DNA from: Streptomyces resistomycificus
GTDB lineage: Bacteria > Actinomycetota > Actinomycetes > Streptomycetales > Streptomycetaceae
Assembly: GCF_001514265.1 (NCBI RefSeq)
Contig: NZ_KQ948989.1
Location: 877,610 to 941,609 of the forward strand
DNA length: 64,000 nucleotides
Direction of reading: 5' to 3'
This document shows positions 23,633 through 33,263 of this stretch, piece after piece; within the stretch, counting starts at the first letter, position 1; every line of letters starts with the position of its first letter. A model generated the notes under the pieces. That model was not told the origin of the DNA. It did not search any database and saw only the letters and a program-made list of their open reading frames with translations. The position numbers were made by a program, and so were the translations under genes.

Positions 23633-25552
23633 TCAGTCGTGTTCGCCGTGTCCGGGCACGACGTCGATGACCGCCTTGACCGGTCCTGTGCCGGTCATTC
23701 CGGTGACCGTCACCTCACCCGGCCTGTCGGTCGCGCCAGGTGGCAACGACTGCCAGCGGACGGGGACACCGGTGATCGTGTTGTTGGCGGTGGTGAGCAT
23801 GCGGATGGAGGAGGGCAGCTTCGGGGCGGTTCCCACCACGGTGGCGGTGTGGATGGTGTCCTGGAGGATGTGCTTGGCGCGGCTGGCGTTGAAGACGTTG
23901 ATGGACGCGTGCGGCTCCCAGGTGTTCGCCAGTCCGGGCACGGCCCGGAACATCGGCTGATAGCCGGCCGGCTCCCACACCAGCACACCTGAACCTCGGT
24001 TGTCGACGACGTCGTTCGCGGCCTGGAACACCCTCCGGATGGCGTCCGCCTGGCCCTGAATCGTTCGCGGGTAGGGTGAGTTGGGCAACGGTGAGCCGTC
24101 GCCTCCCGAGGCGGGGTAGGCGGTTTCGGCGATGTCGATCTCGTAGCCGGGATGGGTGGTGGCCATGGTGTTCAGGTTGCGATCCAGCGCCTCGGGCGTA
24201 CCGTGCCACTCCGGGTAGTACGAGATGGCCAGCACGTCAGGGTTCTGGCCCTTTGCCTTCACCCGGGTGAGGAACTGGTGCCAGAACTCCATGGTTTTGG
24301 CGAGCTTGTCCTTGTCGACGATCACGTGTATCTCGACCTTGGATTTCGGTGACGCGTCGCGGACGGCCTTGATCCCGGCTGCGGCCAGGGTCGTGAACCG
24401 GTCCCACGACTGGTCGTAGAGCTTCTGCTCCGCAGGGTCGGTTGACCGCCAGTACTTCCACAGCAGGCCGCCGCCGGGCTTCGACTGGTAGACATCGGCC
24501 TGGTCGACGAAGTACGGCGGATTCGTCGTGCCGATGTGGGCCGCCTCGCTGCCGTACATGAAGCCATTGATGATCTCGTTGCCGACGGCCACCTTCTCCG
24601 GCGTGGTGCCCTGCCGGACCAACCGCTTCAGATAGTCGGCGGTGTAGTCGTACACGGCCCGGGACAGATCCGCGAACTCCAGCTCGGCCCAGGCGCGCGG
24701 TTTGGGTTGCTTGCTCGGGTCCGCCCATGAGTCCGCGTAGTGGAAGTCGATCCCCAGGCCCATGCCCCGCTGCTTGATCCCCTTCGCCGAGACCAGTGAG
24801 CGCTCCGGACCCTGGCGCGGTATCGGCGTCGGCAGACCGGTGCTCTCGCTGCGCGGTTCGTTGAATATCCGCAGCCGGGTGTGCTGCATGCCACGATCCT
24901 TGGCCACGTCGAGCAGGTGTGGCCCGGCGCCGCGGTCCTGGGCCAGGGGGTCGACCCAGTACTGCTGGTCCTGGACGTCGTCCATCCAGGACAGATCGGC
25001 GCCGATGGTAAGGTCGTCGCGCAGGTAGTTGAACACCTGGAGCTCGCTGACACCGGCCCGCGCACCACCCGGCCCACCGGTGAACACCAGCCGGACGAAG
25101 CGCGTTCCCGGCCGGGTGAACAGGTGCACCTCCCCACGCGACACGGCTCTGTTGTGGGACCTGTCGGCGATGGTCTTCCACCGGCGACCGTCGGATGAGG
25201 CCTCGACGACGTACCGGTGGGCCACGCCACGGTCCGGGAACATCACCTTGACCTTGCGCAGGTTGTCGTAGGTTCCACCGAGGTCGACGGTGAGCCACTG
25301 CCGGGCGCCGGCACGACCGGGGTACCAGGACGTCGTCGGGTCGCCGTCGATGGCCAGTCCGGCGTTCGACGCGCCGCTGCCGGCTGTCGCCGAGGCCCAG
25401 TCCTTGGCAGCGATGTTGCTCTCGATCGGCTTGATGTCCGCGGTCCCGAAGGTCGCATGGGCCGGCGCGGGCACCATGAGTAACGTCGCGGACACCATGG
25501 TGACCAACGTCGTCGTGCCCGCGATGACCCGGGCCGGACGCTTGATGCTCAT
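23633..25552 (-). CDS. Secreted GH53 endo-beta-1,4-galactanase with F5/8-type domain
   Basis: 639 residues: signal peptide (1-33, cleavage after AHA), a discoidin/F5_F8 carbohydrate-binding domain (about 45-175), a GH53 TIM barrel (about 180-575) and a C-terminal Ig-like strand domain of the kind found in bacterial glycosidases (585-635). GH53 catalytic residues are Glu326 in VGNEIINGFMYG and Glu476 in IDIAETAYP. The enzyme cleaves beta-1,4-galactan in type I arabinogalactan, a side chain of pectin. It lies downstream of the GH43-like and PL9-like genes on the same strand, beyond a hairpin that may reduce or end readthrough. Confidence 0.92.
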   Translation of the reverse strand: MSIKRPARVIAGTTTLVTMVSATLLMVPAPAHATFGTADIKPIESNIAAKDWASATAGSGASNAGLAIDGDPTTSWYPGRAGARQWLTVDLGGTYDNLRKVKVMFPDRGVAHRYVVEASSDGRRWKTIADRSHNRAVSRGEVHLFTRPGTRFVRLVFTGGPGGARAGVSELQVFNYLRDDLTIGADLSWMDDVQDQQYWVDPLAQDRGAGPHLLDVAKDRGMQHTRLRIFNEPRSESTGLPTPIPRQGPERSLVSAKGIKQRGMGLGIDFHYADSWADPSKQPKPRAWAELEFADLSRAVYDYTADYLKRLVRQGTTPEKVAVGNEIINGFMYGSEAAHIGTTNPPYFVDQADVYQSKPGGGLLWKYWRSTDPAEQKLYDQSWDRFTTLAAAGIKAVRDASPKSKVEIHVIVDKDKLAKTMEFWHQFLTRVKAKGQNPDVLAISYYPEWHGTPEALDRNLNTMATTHPGYEIDIAETAYPASGGDGSPLPNSPYPRTIQGQADAIRRVFQAANDVVDNRGSGVLVWEPAGYQPMFRAVPGLANTWEPHASINVFNASRAKHILQDTIHTATVVGTAPKLPSSIRMLTTANNTITGVPVRWQSLPPGATDRPGEVTVTGMTGTGPVKAVIDVVPGHGEHD

Positions 25553-25605
25553 TCCTTCTCCTGACGAGGTGACGGTGTCGTGGTCGCAAGGACGCGACCC
25601 CGCAC

Positions 25606-25634
25606 GCTCTGCCGGTCGAGAAGACCGGCAGAGC
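25606..25634. terminator. Hairpin between GH43 and GH53 genes
   Basis: GCTCTGCCGGTC (25606-25617), loop GAGAA, GACCGGCAGAGC (25623-25634): a perfect 12-bp stem nine bases after the GH43 stop and about 54 bp before the GH53 start. No T tract follows. It could terminate the upstream transcript or stabilise its 3' end, giving unequal expression. Confidence 0.7.
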
Positions 25635-25642
25635 GGGGGAGG

Positions 25643-27847
25643 TCAGCCGGTCGCGGCACCGACATCGAGGTAGTCGACGTTGGGCAGTCCGGCTGCCGTG
25701 GTCGGATCCAACCGGATGGTGTTGCTGCCGGCGTTCAGCGGGACGGTCGCGGTCTTGGTCGACCACGTCGTCCAGGCACCGGTGGACTCGAACGAAACCG
25801 TCCCCACCGTGGATCCGTTGACGATCAGGTTCGCCGGCCTCGCGGCGTCAGTGGCGCCATTGGCGAACCTGACCCCCACCGTCGCCCTGCCGGCGGCCGC
25901 CGAGGTGACCGTGAACTGCGCGAAGGCCCCCGCGGCGGCGGTGCCGTTGCAGAATCCGCTACCGGAATAGCCCGCTTGGTTCGAGTCGATCGTGCCCTGG
26001 CACTGGGCCGGTGCGGTCTCCGCCTCGTAACGCTGTCCCGATGGCGCGTCGGCAGAGGTCTTGACCAGTGAGAGTTGGTCGACGATGACGCCGCCCGAAC
26101 CCGACGCCCGTACGGTGACGGTGGCGGCCCCGCCGGGCAGCGCTATGCCGGTGAGTTCGCGCTTGGCCCACCCGCTCGACGCCGGGATGCTGAGGGTGCG
26201 GCTGCCGTTGGCGCCGGTGATCACGACCTGTCCGGCGCTACCCCGAGCGTGCAGGGACAGGGTGTAGGTGCCTGCGGGCACCGACTCGATCCGCTGCTCG
26301 ACGCCGCCGCTGTTGCTCACCTGGAGGGCGAAGCGAGACCCGTTCACACCACCGTTGACGTTGGTCACCGAACCGCCGAGGTTCCGCCATCCGCGCACGC
26401 TGGAGACGATGATGCGGTCGGCCTGGATGTCGGGGTTGAGGATGTGGTTGTTCGCCTGCCCGACGCGCCACTCCCCGGTGGTGGCGTTGAACTGCCACTG
26501 GCTCACCGAGTGGAACTGTGGCCGTGCGCCGGTCTTGGTGATCGGCACCCACTGGTTGTACCCGATGCCGTTCCAGGCGAAGTCGGCCCAGCGGTCGCCG
26601 GCGTAGATCACCGTGTTCTGCTTGGTGCCCTTGACCGTCACGAAGAAGCCGGTCTGGGTCACGTGGCTGTAGTCCATCTCGGTGCCGGCAAGGACGTACT
26701 CGCTGCTGTAGGAGCCCTGGACGTTGCCGCCGGTCGACTCGTTGACGTAGTTGACCGAGGTGTTCCAGCCGTGCAGGTCCGACGCCGCGTGGTAGTACTT
26801 GCCGTCGAGCTTGAACATGGCGTTGCCCTCGCGACCGGCACCGCTGCGGATCTGCACGGCTGGCTCGATCCGCAGCGAGTCGGACTCCCGGAACTTGGCC
26901 ACGAAGCCGCGAGAGCGTCCTTCGCGGTTGGAGAAGATCAGGTAGTCCTTGCCGTCGTCGTCGGTGAAGACGGTCTGATCCCCGGTGCCGGTCGTGGGCG
27001 AGTTGGTGATCTGGGTCTGGAAGTAGCCGTAGTCGAAGGTGTCGGTGGGGGAGTCACCCTGCAGCAGCAGAACGCCGTGCCCGCCCCTGCCCGTGTGCCA
27101 CATCTGCACGGCGAGCACGTACTTGCCGGTGTTCTCGTTGTACGAGACGCCGAGCCGCCCGACCCAGCCGGCACCACCCAGGTTGGCGCCGCTGCCCACG
27201 CCGGTGGAGCGCGTCGCGACGCGGTTCTCGAACTTCCAGTTCACCAGGTCCTTGGACGAGTACACGGGGATCGAGGCGAAGCTGACGTTGCCGTCGTACT
27301 TCCTCGTCGGGTTGGCCCGGTAGAGCTCGGCGCCGGTGTAGTGCACGCCGTACCAGTAGTAGGTGTCGCCGAACTTGAAGACCCCACCACCCTGCGAGTA
27401 GATGGGGTTGCCGCTGGTGTCGTTCCAGAAGGTGTTGTTCGTGATGGTCTGGAACGTGCCCTCGTCGGCGGCCTTCAGATCGGCGGCGGCGGTCATCAGG
27501 GCCGTCTTCGCGTCGGCGACGTCCGACGTGGTGGCCGACGTGTCGCCGGCGACATCGGCCGCGGCGGTCAACGCCTTGGCGAAGGGCTTCCAGGAGTCAG
27601 CCGTGTACTTCGTCGGAGTGCGTGTCTGGTAGTCGGACACCAGGTACTCGAGGCCGCGATCCACCGGTCCAGCAGCGGCACCCTGGTCCTGGAGCGCTGT
27701 CGCCGAGGCTTTCGAGGCCGATGTCGTCGTTGCGGGTGTCTCCGCCGCAGCGGTGCTCGCCGAGAGCGGTGCCGCCAACGCCACGGACAACAGTGTGGCG
27801 GCGGCCACCTTCCAGTACTTCGAAACGACGCGCGATCTTTGCCTCAT
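25643..27847 (-). CDS. Secreted GH43-like enzyme with FIVAR and CBM domains (likely galactanase)
   Basis: 734 residues: signal peptide (to about 37), a FIVAR-like helical segment (about 65-125), a five-bladed propeller of the GH43 type (about 130-490; GGGVFKFGDTYYWYGVHYTG is a typical first blade with the substrate-facing Trp/Tyr), a jelly-roll domain (about 500-605) and a C-terminal CBM6/35-like domain (YEAETAPAQ to the end). The layout resembles exo-beta-1,3-galactanases of GH43 (subfamily 24), which would fit beside a GH53 galactanase in arabinogalactan breakdown; the precise activity is inferred. ATG at 27847 follows GGAAGGTGA, four bases after the PL9 gene ends. Confidence 0.82.
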   Translation of the reverse strand: MRQRSRVVSKYWKVAAATLLSVALAAPLSASTAAAETPATTTSASKASATALQDQGAAAGPVDRGLEYLVSDYQTRTPTKYTADSWKPFAKALTAAADVAGDTSATTSDVADAKTALMTAAADLKAADEGTFQTITNNTFWNDTSGNPIYSQGGGVFKFGDTYYWYGVHYTGAELYRANPTRKYDGNVSFASIPVYSSKDLVNWKFENRVATRSTGVGSGANLGGAGWVGRLGVSYNENTGKYVLAVQMWHTGRGGHGVLLLQGDSPTDTFDYGYFQTQITNSPTTGTGDQTVFTDDDGKDYLIFSNREGRSRGFVAKFRESDSLRIEPAVQIRSGAGREGNAMFKLDGKYYHAASDLHGWNTSVNYVNESTGGNVQGSYSSEYVLAGTEMDYSHVTQTGFFVTVKGTKQNTVIYAGDRWADFAWNGIGYNQWVPITKTGARPQFHSVSQWQFNATTGEWRVGQANNHILNPDIQADRIIVSSVRGWRNLGGSVTNVNGGVNGSRFALQVSNSGGVEQRIESVPAGTYTLSLHARGSAGQVVITGANGSRTLSIPASSGWAKRELTGIALPGGAATVTVRASGSGGVIVDQLSLVKTSADAPSGQRYEAETAPAQCQGTIDSNQAGYSGSGFCNGTAAAGAFAQFTVTSAAAGRATVGVRFANGATDAARPANLIVNGSTVGTVSFESTGAWTTWSTKTATVPLNAGSNTIRLDPTTAAGLPNVDYLDVGAATG

Positions 27848-27851
27848 AGAG

Positions 27852-29201
27852 TCACCTTCCATCGTTCTCAAAGGCGCCGAGATCCGGCGCGTTTCCACTG
27901 AACGGCAGTCCCACGTCGGTGCCCCTGTCGATCAGGGCGCTGTTCGCCGCGAGACGGAGGTGTGGCAGCACGGGCAGGCTTCCGTCGGTCTGGCGGGGCG
28001 CGTCCCAGCCCGATGTCGACACACTCTGGAACTGGGAGTCCGACAGGGGGACGCCGAGGTTCCAGGAGTTGTACGCCGCGTTCGTGCCGGTCATGTACGA
28101 CGTCGGCGTTCCCGTGTAGGCGATGTTGTTGCGCAGGTTGCCCCGGCCGACGGCGGCGCCGCTCGAGTCGACGCCACGCATGTTGAAGTTGGGGTGGTTT
28201 CCGTAGCCGGTGTTGTCGAAGAAGTCGTTGGCCACCGGATGGTGGTTGGCGTAGAAGCCGGCCGCCTTGTTGAGGAACGCCACCGAGAAACGGACGGTGT
28301 GCTTGGGCGCGTTCGCCTCGTAGTCGCCGCCGTAGCCGCCCGACTTGAAGCCGGCTCCGTTGCCGGACGGCGTCGTCGTCCCCGGCACGTACCCGTTGCG
28401 CCAGGCCCACGAGTTCTCGATGATCACGGGCGAGTAGGTGGAGATGAGGTCGAACCCGTCATCGGCGTTCCACCACGCGCGACAGCCCCGGAACACGTTC
28501 GCGGTGCGGCCGGCCGGCGTGTAGTGCGAACCGAACCCGTCGGCGTTCTCGCCAGGACCGTCGTTGCTGCGCAGGTCGTAGTTGTCATGCGAGTCCGAGT
28601 TGAGGACGAGGTTGCCGCCACCGCCACTGATGAACAGGCCGGTGCCCATGTGGTGGTGGATGTTGAGTTGCTCGAAGACGTTGTTGCTGCCGGAGACCCA
28701 GATCCCCCAGGACTCGGCGTTCCGGTTGTTGTTCTGCGGAACGCCCTTGACTTCCAGTCCCTTGAGGTGGATCCAGCTGCCGGTGACGTCGAAGCCCTTG
28801 ATGCGGCAGTTGTCCGTCATCCGCGAGAAGTCGAAGACCGGTTTCTCGCCCGGCTGGGCCACGTACCGGATCGGGTTGCCCGAGCTGCCGCTCTTGTTGA
28901 GGGTGATCGCGTCGACTCTGGCGGTCTGGCTCGAACAGGCGCTGTTCGCGCGGGTGTAGGCGTAGGTGCCGCCTCGGAAGTAGACCGTGTCACCCGCCGT
29001 GGCGACGGCCTGCGCGCGGGCGACCGATGCCCACGGAGCGGCCTGCGTACCTGCTGCGCTGTCGTTCCCGTTCGGAGCGACATAGTAGGTGTTTCCGGCC
29101 GCTGCGGCTCTCGCGGACGCCGGGCCGGGGGCCATGGCGACGGAACTCGCCGTGACCACCGAGAGCAGGAGGGCAGGGGTGACGAACTTCGCGGTTCTCA
29201 C
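27852..29201 (-). CDS. Secreted right-handed beta-helix pectate lyase, PL9-like
   Basis: 449 residues with signal peptide (about 1-31) and a right-handed parallel beta-helix. Diagnostic PL9 features are the opening YYVAPNGNDSAAGTQAAPW, the GIWVSGSNNVFEQLNIHHH coil, and CRAWWNADDGFDLI, which carries the Asp calcium ligands and is close to the catalytic Lys region of PL9. It would cleave polygalacturonate by beta-elimination with Ca2+. GTG start at 29201 with GGGAG nine bases upstream. First gene of the three-gene secreted-enzyme unit. Confidence 0.87.
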   Translation of the reverse strand: MRTAKFVTPALLLSVVTASSVAMAPGPASARAAAAGNTYYVAPNGNDSAAGTQAAPWASVARAQAVATAGDTVYFRGGTYAYTRANSACSSQTARVDAITLNKSGSSGNPIRYVAQPGEKPVFDFSRMTDNCRIKGFDVTGSWIHLKGLEVKGVPQNNNRNAESWGIWVSGSNNVFEQLNIHHHMGTGLFISGGGGNLVLNSDSHDNYDLRSNDGPGENADGFGSHYTPAGRTANVFRGCRAWWNADDGFDLISTYSPVIIENSWAWRNGYVPGTTTPSGNGAGFKSGGYGGDYEANAPKHTVRFSVAFLNKAAGFYANHHPVANDFFDNTGYGNHPNFNMRGVDSSGAAVGRGNLRNNIAYTGTPTSYMTGTNAAYNSWNLGVPLSDSQFQSVSTSGWDAPRQTDGSLPVLPHLRLAANSALIDRGTDVGLPFSGNAPDLGAFENDGR

Positions 29202-29320
29202 AGCGTCATCTCCCGAGTCAGGTGATTTCCCACGCAGCGGCAGGGCTCATGCCTGCCTGACGAACTCGACGCAGGTGCGGAGACTGCTTTTCGGGCGGCG
29301 CGGACCACACGCTCGCTTCT

Positions 29321-30157
29321 TCAGAACTTCATGGCGCCGGCGGCCAGATTGGCGATGAAGTGGCGTGAGCCGATCAGGAAGACCCCGATCAGCGGGATCA
29401 CCGACATGAGCGCTCCGGCGATGACCATCGACTGGTCGGTGGTGTAGACGCCGTTCAGCTGCTGCACGGCCACCTGCAGCGTCACCTTCCCCGGGTCGGT
29501 CATCACGATCAGTGGCCACAGGTAGTCGTTCCAGATGTGGAAGAAGGTGAAGATCCCCAGGAACGCCAGCCCCGGGCGCAGCACCGGCAACCCCACCGTC
29601 CACCACTGGCGGAAGAACCCGGCCCCGTCGACCCTCGACGCCTGGATCAGCTCGTCGGCGATCGCCCCCTGCGCGTACTGGCGCATCCAGAAGATCCCGA
29701 ACGCGTTGGCCGCACCGGGAATGATCAGCGCCTTGAGCGAGCCGACCCAGCCGAGCCAGGCCAGGGTGACGAACTGCGGCACCAGCGCCAGTTGCATCGG
29801 AATCATGAAGGTGGCCAGCACGATCCAGAACAGCACCCTCCGCCCGGGAAAGTCGTACTTGGCGAAGGCGAAGGCAGCCAGCGAGTCGAGGAGCAGCACC
29901 AGGAACGTCACGGCTGTGGCGACCACGACGGTGATGCCCATCGACTGCCAGAAGTCGATCCCGTCGAACACCTTGGTCATGTTCTCCCACAGGTGGGGAC
30001 CGGGGACCAGCTTGGGCGGGTAGGCGAAGATGTCCCCGGTGCTGTTCGAGGCCATCACGAACATCCAGTAGAACGGGAAGATCGTGATCAGCACGCCCAG
30101 CAGGAGTACGGCGTGGCCCACGATCGTCCGCGACCTGGCGGCCGTCTCAGCGCGCAC
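29321..30157 (-). CDS. Carbohydrate ABC transporter permease, MalG-like
   Basis: 278 residues with six predicted membrane helices. The cytoplasmic EAA-type loop is DELIQASRVDGAGFFRQWWT, which docks the ATPase. The C-terminus (LAAGAMKF) is the usual end of MalG-family permeases (GLTAGAVKG). It overlaps the partner permease gene by 11 bp, so they are co-translated. Imports oligosaccharides released by the neighbouring pectinolytic enzymes, by inference. No ATPase gene is nearby; in Streptomyces a shared MsiK-type ATPase often serves such importers. Confidence 0.9.
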   Translation of the reverse strand: MRAETAARSRTIVGHAVLLLGVLITIFPFYWMFVMASNSTGDIFAYPPKLVPGPHLWENMTKVFDGIDFWQSMGITVVVATAVTFLVLLLDSLAAFAFAKYDFPGRRVLFWIVLATFMIPMQLALVPQFVTLAWLGWVGSLKALIIPGAANAFGIFWMRQYAQGAIADELIQASRVDGAGFFRQWWTVGLPVLRPGLAFLGIFTFFHIWNDYLWPLIVMTDPGKVTLQVAVQQLNGVYTTDQSMVIAGALMSVIPLIGVFLIGSRHFIANLAAGAMKF

Positions 30158-31163
30158 GGGACTTCCCCTTCCGCTTGCCGGTGCCGATCGCGTCCTCGTC
30201 GTGGCCGCCGATCAGCCGCCAGTTGATGACGGAGAACACCGCGATCAGGAGGAACAACGCCCAGCCGACGGCCGCGCCGTAGCCGAACCGGTTGAAGACG
30301 AACGCTTGCTGGTACAGGTAGAGCACGATGGTGGTGGCCTCGCCGCCGGGCCCGCCGACGTTCCCGTTGTCGTCCAGCGGGAACAGCACCTGCGGCTCGG
30401 TGAACAGTTGCAGCCCGCCGATGGTGGAGGTGACGGTGACGAACAGGATCACCGGACGGAGCATGGGGAGGGTGATCCGGAAGAAGGTCTGGCGGTTGCC
30501 GGCGCCGTCGACCTTGGCCGCCTCGAACACGTCGCTGGAGATGGCCTGAAGACCGGCCAGGCAGATGATGGCGTTGTAGCCGACCCACCGCCAGGTGGTG
30601 ATCGCCGCCACGGAGAGCTTCATCGCCCACGGGTCGGACAGCCAGCCGACCTCGCCGGCGTGGATCGCCCGCAGCGCGCTGTTGAGCAGCCCGGAGCTGT
30701 CGCTGAAGACCGAGCCGAGCACCAGGGTCATCGCCACGATCGAGGTGATGTTCGGGACGAAGTAGGCCACCCGGTAGAACGCCCTGAACCGCACGGCGGT
30801 GTGCAGCGCGTAGGCGATGACCAGCGCCAGGAAGATCATCGGGACGGTGGACAGGACCCAGATGATCAGGGTGTTGCCGATCGACTGCCAGAAGTGCGGG
30901 TCGGTCAGCAGGTACGCGTAGTTCTCCCAGCCGATCGACCGCATCTCTCCGATGCCGTCCCACGACATGAACGACAGGTAGACGGAGAAGCCGACCGGGA
31001 AGATACCGAAGACGGCGAAGAGGATGAAGAACGGGGAGACCGCCGTGTACATCGGCCAGTAGCGGCGCCAGCCGGGCAGCGGTCTGGACCCGTCCGGCGG
31101 CGGCCCCACGGCGCTCCCGCGCCGCTTGACGGTCGTCCCGGGTGGCGCATCGGCGAGGCCCAT
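30147..31163 (-). CDS. Carbohydrate ABC transporter permease, MalF-like
   Basis: 338 residues with six membrane helices after a polar N-terminal leader of about 40 residues. EAA-type loop is FEAAKVDGAGNRQTFFRITL. Forms the heterodimeric channel with the MalG-like permease downstream. Its ATG at 31163 directly abuts the TGA of the binding-protein gene, so the three genes form one operon. Substrate inferred from context: pectin-derived galacto- or rhamno-oligosaccharides. Confidence 0.9.
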   Translation of the reverse strand: MGLADAPPGTTVKRRGSAVGPPPDGSRPLPGWRRYWPMYTAVSPFFILFAVFGIFPVGFSVYLSFMSWDGIGEMRSIGWENYAYLLTDPHFWQSIGNTLIIWVLSTVPMIFLALVIAYALHTAVRFRAFYRVAYFVPNITSIVAMTLVLGSVFSDSSGLLNSALRAIHAGEVGWLSDPWAMKLSVAAITTWRWVGYNAIICLAGLQAISSDVFEAAKVDGAGNRQTFFRITLPMLRPVILFVTVTSTIGGLQLFTEPQVLFPLDDNGNVGGPGGEATTIVLYLYQQAFVFNRFGYGAAVGWALFLLIAVFSVINWRLIGGHDEDAIGTGKRKGKSRAR

Positions 31164-32447
31164 TCAGATCACCCCCTCGCGGGTCAGCTCGCGCTCGATG
31201 GTGTCCTGGGCGTCCCTCCATGCCGTGTCGACGTTCTTGCCGGACTCCACGTTGGCGAGCTCGGCGGCGAACACGGGGTCCATCACCCGGTCGTACGGAC
31301 TCTTGTAGACGGTCTTGACCTGCCGCGCCGACGGGCCGAACACCTCGATGGTGCGCTGCCCGCCGTAGAAGGGCCGGGGCTCACGCATCTCCGGCCTCGC
31401 GAAGGAACGCGGGGAGGACGGGAACAGCGACATCTCCGTGAAGGCCTTGACCTGGTTCTCCGGAGACTGCAGCCATGTGATGAACTGGTAGGCCGCTTCG
31501 GGGTTCTTGGAGTACTTGGTGATCGCCAGGAACGAGCCGCCGACGTTGCCGGCACCGCCGGGCGGGTCGGCCACCCGCCACTCGCCCTCGGTCTTCGGCG
31601 CGGCCGACTCCGGAAAGGCGAGGCCCCACCACACCGCGCCGATGCCGACCGGCTGGCGGCCGCTGGTGACCACGCCGTACAAGTCGGTGGAGCCCTCCGG
31701 GGCGCCGGCCGACAGGCCGTCCCTGCCGACCCGGTAGGCCAGTTCGAATGCCTCGCGCAGCTCGTCCCGGTCGCCGACGTACCGGCCGTCCTCGGTCATG
31801 AACTTCCTGGCCAGCTGGCCGAGCCGGATGCTCCAGACGTGGCGGATGTTGGGGCAGATCACCGCGCGCTTCCGGGACTTCTGCAGCTCCTTGCCCAGGG
31901 CGATGAAGCCGTCCCAGTCCGGGGCCCGGGCGGCCAGCTCCTTCGGGTCGGTGGTGATCCCGGCTTCCCGAAGCAGGTCGGTGCGGAAGAACAGCCCGGT
32001 GGGGCCGGTGTCCATGGGGAACGCGATCATCCGGCCCTCGGGCGTGATGCACTCCTTCCACTTCCAGTCCAGGTACCGGCTCTTCAGCTCGGCCGCGCCG
32101 AAGTCGTTCAGGTCGACGAACACGTCCTGGTTGGGGAAGTAGGTGGCCACGTCGGAGTTGATGCCGATGATGTCCGGCACCAGCGACTTGCCGGCGAGCG
32201 CGGTACGCACCTTGGTGTTGAAATGGCCGCCGATGTTGGTGCGGCTGAGTCTGAAGCCCTCGGCCCCGGGAATGCCCTTCGTCTCTGCCCGGGCGACCAA
32301 CTCGTCGCTCACCGACCGGTCCCAGGTCCACAGCGTGATCTCATCCGAGTCGCCGAGCGAGCGCTGCGACCCGCAGCCGGCCGTCCAGAACCCTCCTGCG
32401 GCCGCTCCGGCGCCCAGGACCAGGAGCCGTCTTCGTGACACTGCCAT
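31164..32447 (-). CDS. Sugar ABC transporter substrate-binding lipoprotein
   Basis: 427 residues. N-terminus SRRRLLVLGAG plus a lipobox TAGC (Cys25) shows a Tat-type lipoprotein signal, usual in streptomycetes. The mature part is a type I (MalE-like) extracellular binding protein: ITLWTWDRSVSDEL, an internal FPMDTGPTGLFFRTDLLREAG segment and AAYQFITWLQSPENQ. It hands captured oligosaccharides to the two permeases downstream. First gene of the transporter operon; the upstream 1.4 kb has no intact gene, so its promoter is just upstream of 32447. Confidence 0.9.
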   Translation of the reverse strand: MAVSRRRLLVLGAGAAAGGFWTAGCGSQRSLGDSDEITLWTWDRSVSDELVARAETKGIPGAEGFRLSRTNIGGHFNTKVRTALAGKSLVPDIIGINSDVATYFPNQDVFVDLNDFGAAELKSRYLDWKWKECITPEGRMIAFPMDTGPTGLFFRTDLLREAGITTDPKELAARAPDWDGFIALGKELQKSRKRAVICPNIRHVWSIRLGQLARKFMTEDGRYVGDRDELREAFELAYRVGRDGLSAGAPEGSTDLYGVVTSGRQPVGIGAVWWGLAFPESAAPKTEGEWRVADPPGGAGNVGGSFLAITKYSKNPEAAYQFITWLQSPENQVKAFTEMSLFPSSPRSFARPEMREPRPFYGGQRTIEVFGPSARQVKTVYKSPYDRVMDPVFAAELANVESGKNVDTAWRDAQDTIERELTREGVI

Positions 32448-33263
32448 GGGCGTGTGCACCACCTTCCGAGCGAGCGGCCAACCCCCTGATCGCTCCGGCG
32501 GTGACCGAACAGATATCGCGAACGGCTGCTCTGGTTGAACGCTGACGATGCCCTCGGGCGAGCACCGGTCGTGCTCAAGGCAGACCGGGCCCCAGTGGGC
32601 GAACCGACGCGGCTCCAACTCGCACGGTGGTCCGGAACCACCGCGAAGGTCGAGCCCACCAGCCGTAACTCACCCATGGAGATGTCTCCTGTCACCACTG
32701 ATGTGGAGATGCAAAGGCCCGAGGCGGCGAGGGGCGATGCAATGCAGCTTGCGGGCGACGCATGTCGACGGAGGCGGCCTTGGCCTGCCGGGGTCGCTCC
32801 TCCAGGTCGGCACTGTGAACGATCACGGATACCTTGCGACCCAGGGGCGCAATCGCATCACGACGAGCTTGGCGTGCAACAGCAGCTTCTCGATCGGACA
32901 CGAACCTGTCAACCATTGCTCACCAGTATTCGCGGGAAGCAGTTCGATCCTGTGGGCGGCAAGCGCCGCCTCTCATTGGCCGGGAACTGCCTGCATCTGC
33001 GGGAGTCAGCCCAGTTCAGGTGCGATTTCCGGAGAGAGATGGCGATGGACGCCGCTGCGCACTGGACACCTCGCCCGCTCGCATCCGAACGCGCTCAAAC
33101 AGAAAAGCTCAACAGAAGCCTTGACGGGCTATCGGCAGATTTCTACCCTCGCAGCGAATGGGAGCGTTCCCAGATCAGTCGGCAGGCCGCCACCCTCGCG
33201 CTTCCCCCCACCGGAGGTCATCGTGACCGACTCGCACCTGCGTCCGCACAGCGAAACGTGCCC

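Noticed and set aside
26075..27901. A 608-codon plus frame opposite the GH43-like gene
   Set aside because: Product is Val/Gly/Asp/Arg-rich without a fold signal; the minus strand encodes a secreted glycosidase with signal peptide and CBM.
30084..32438. A 784-codon plus frame across the sugar transporter genes
   Set aside because: Antisense shadow of two permeases and a lipoprotein that have clear EAA loops, membrane helices and a lipobox. Shadow product lacks any motif.
29321..32447. Missing ATPase as evidence of a broken transporter
   Set aside because: Streptomyces sugar importers of this class often lack their own ATPase and share an MsiK-type one encoded elsewhere, so absence here is normal.
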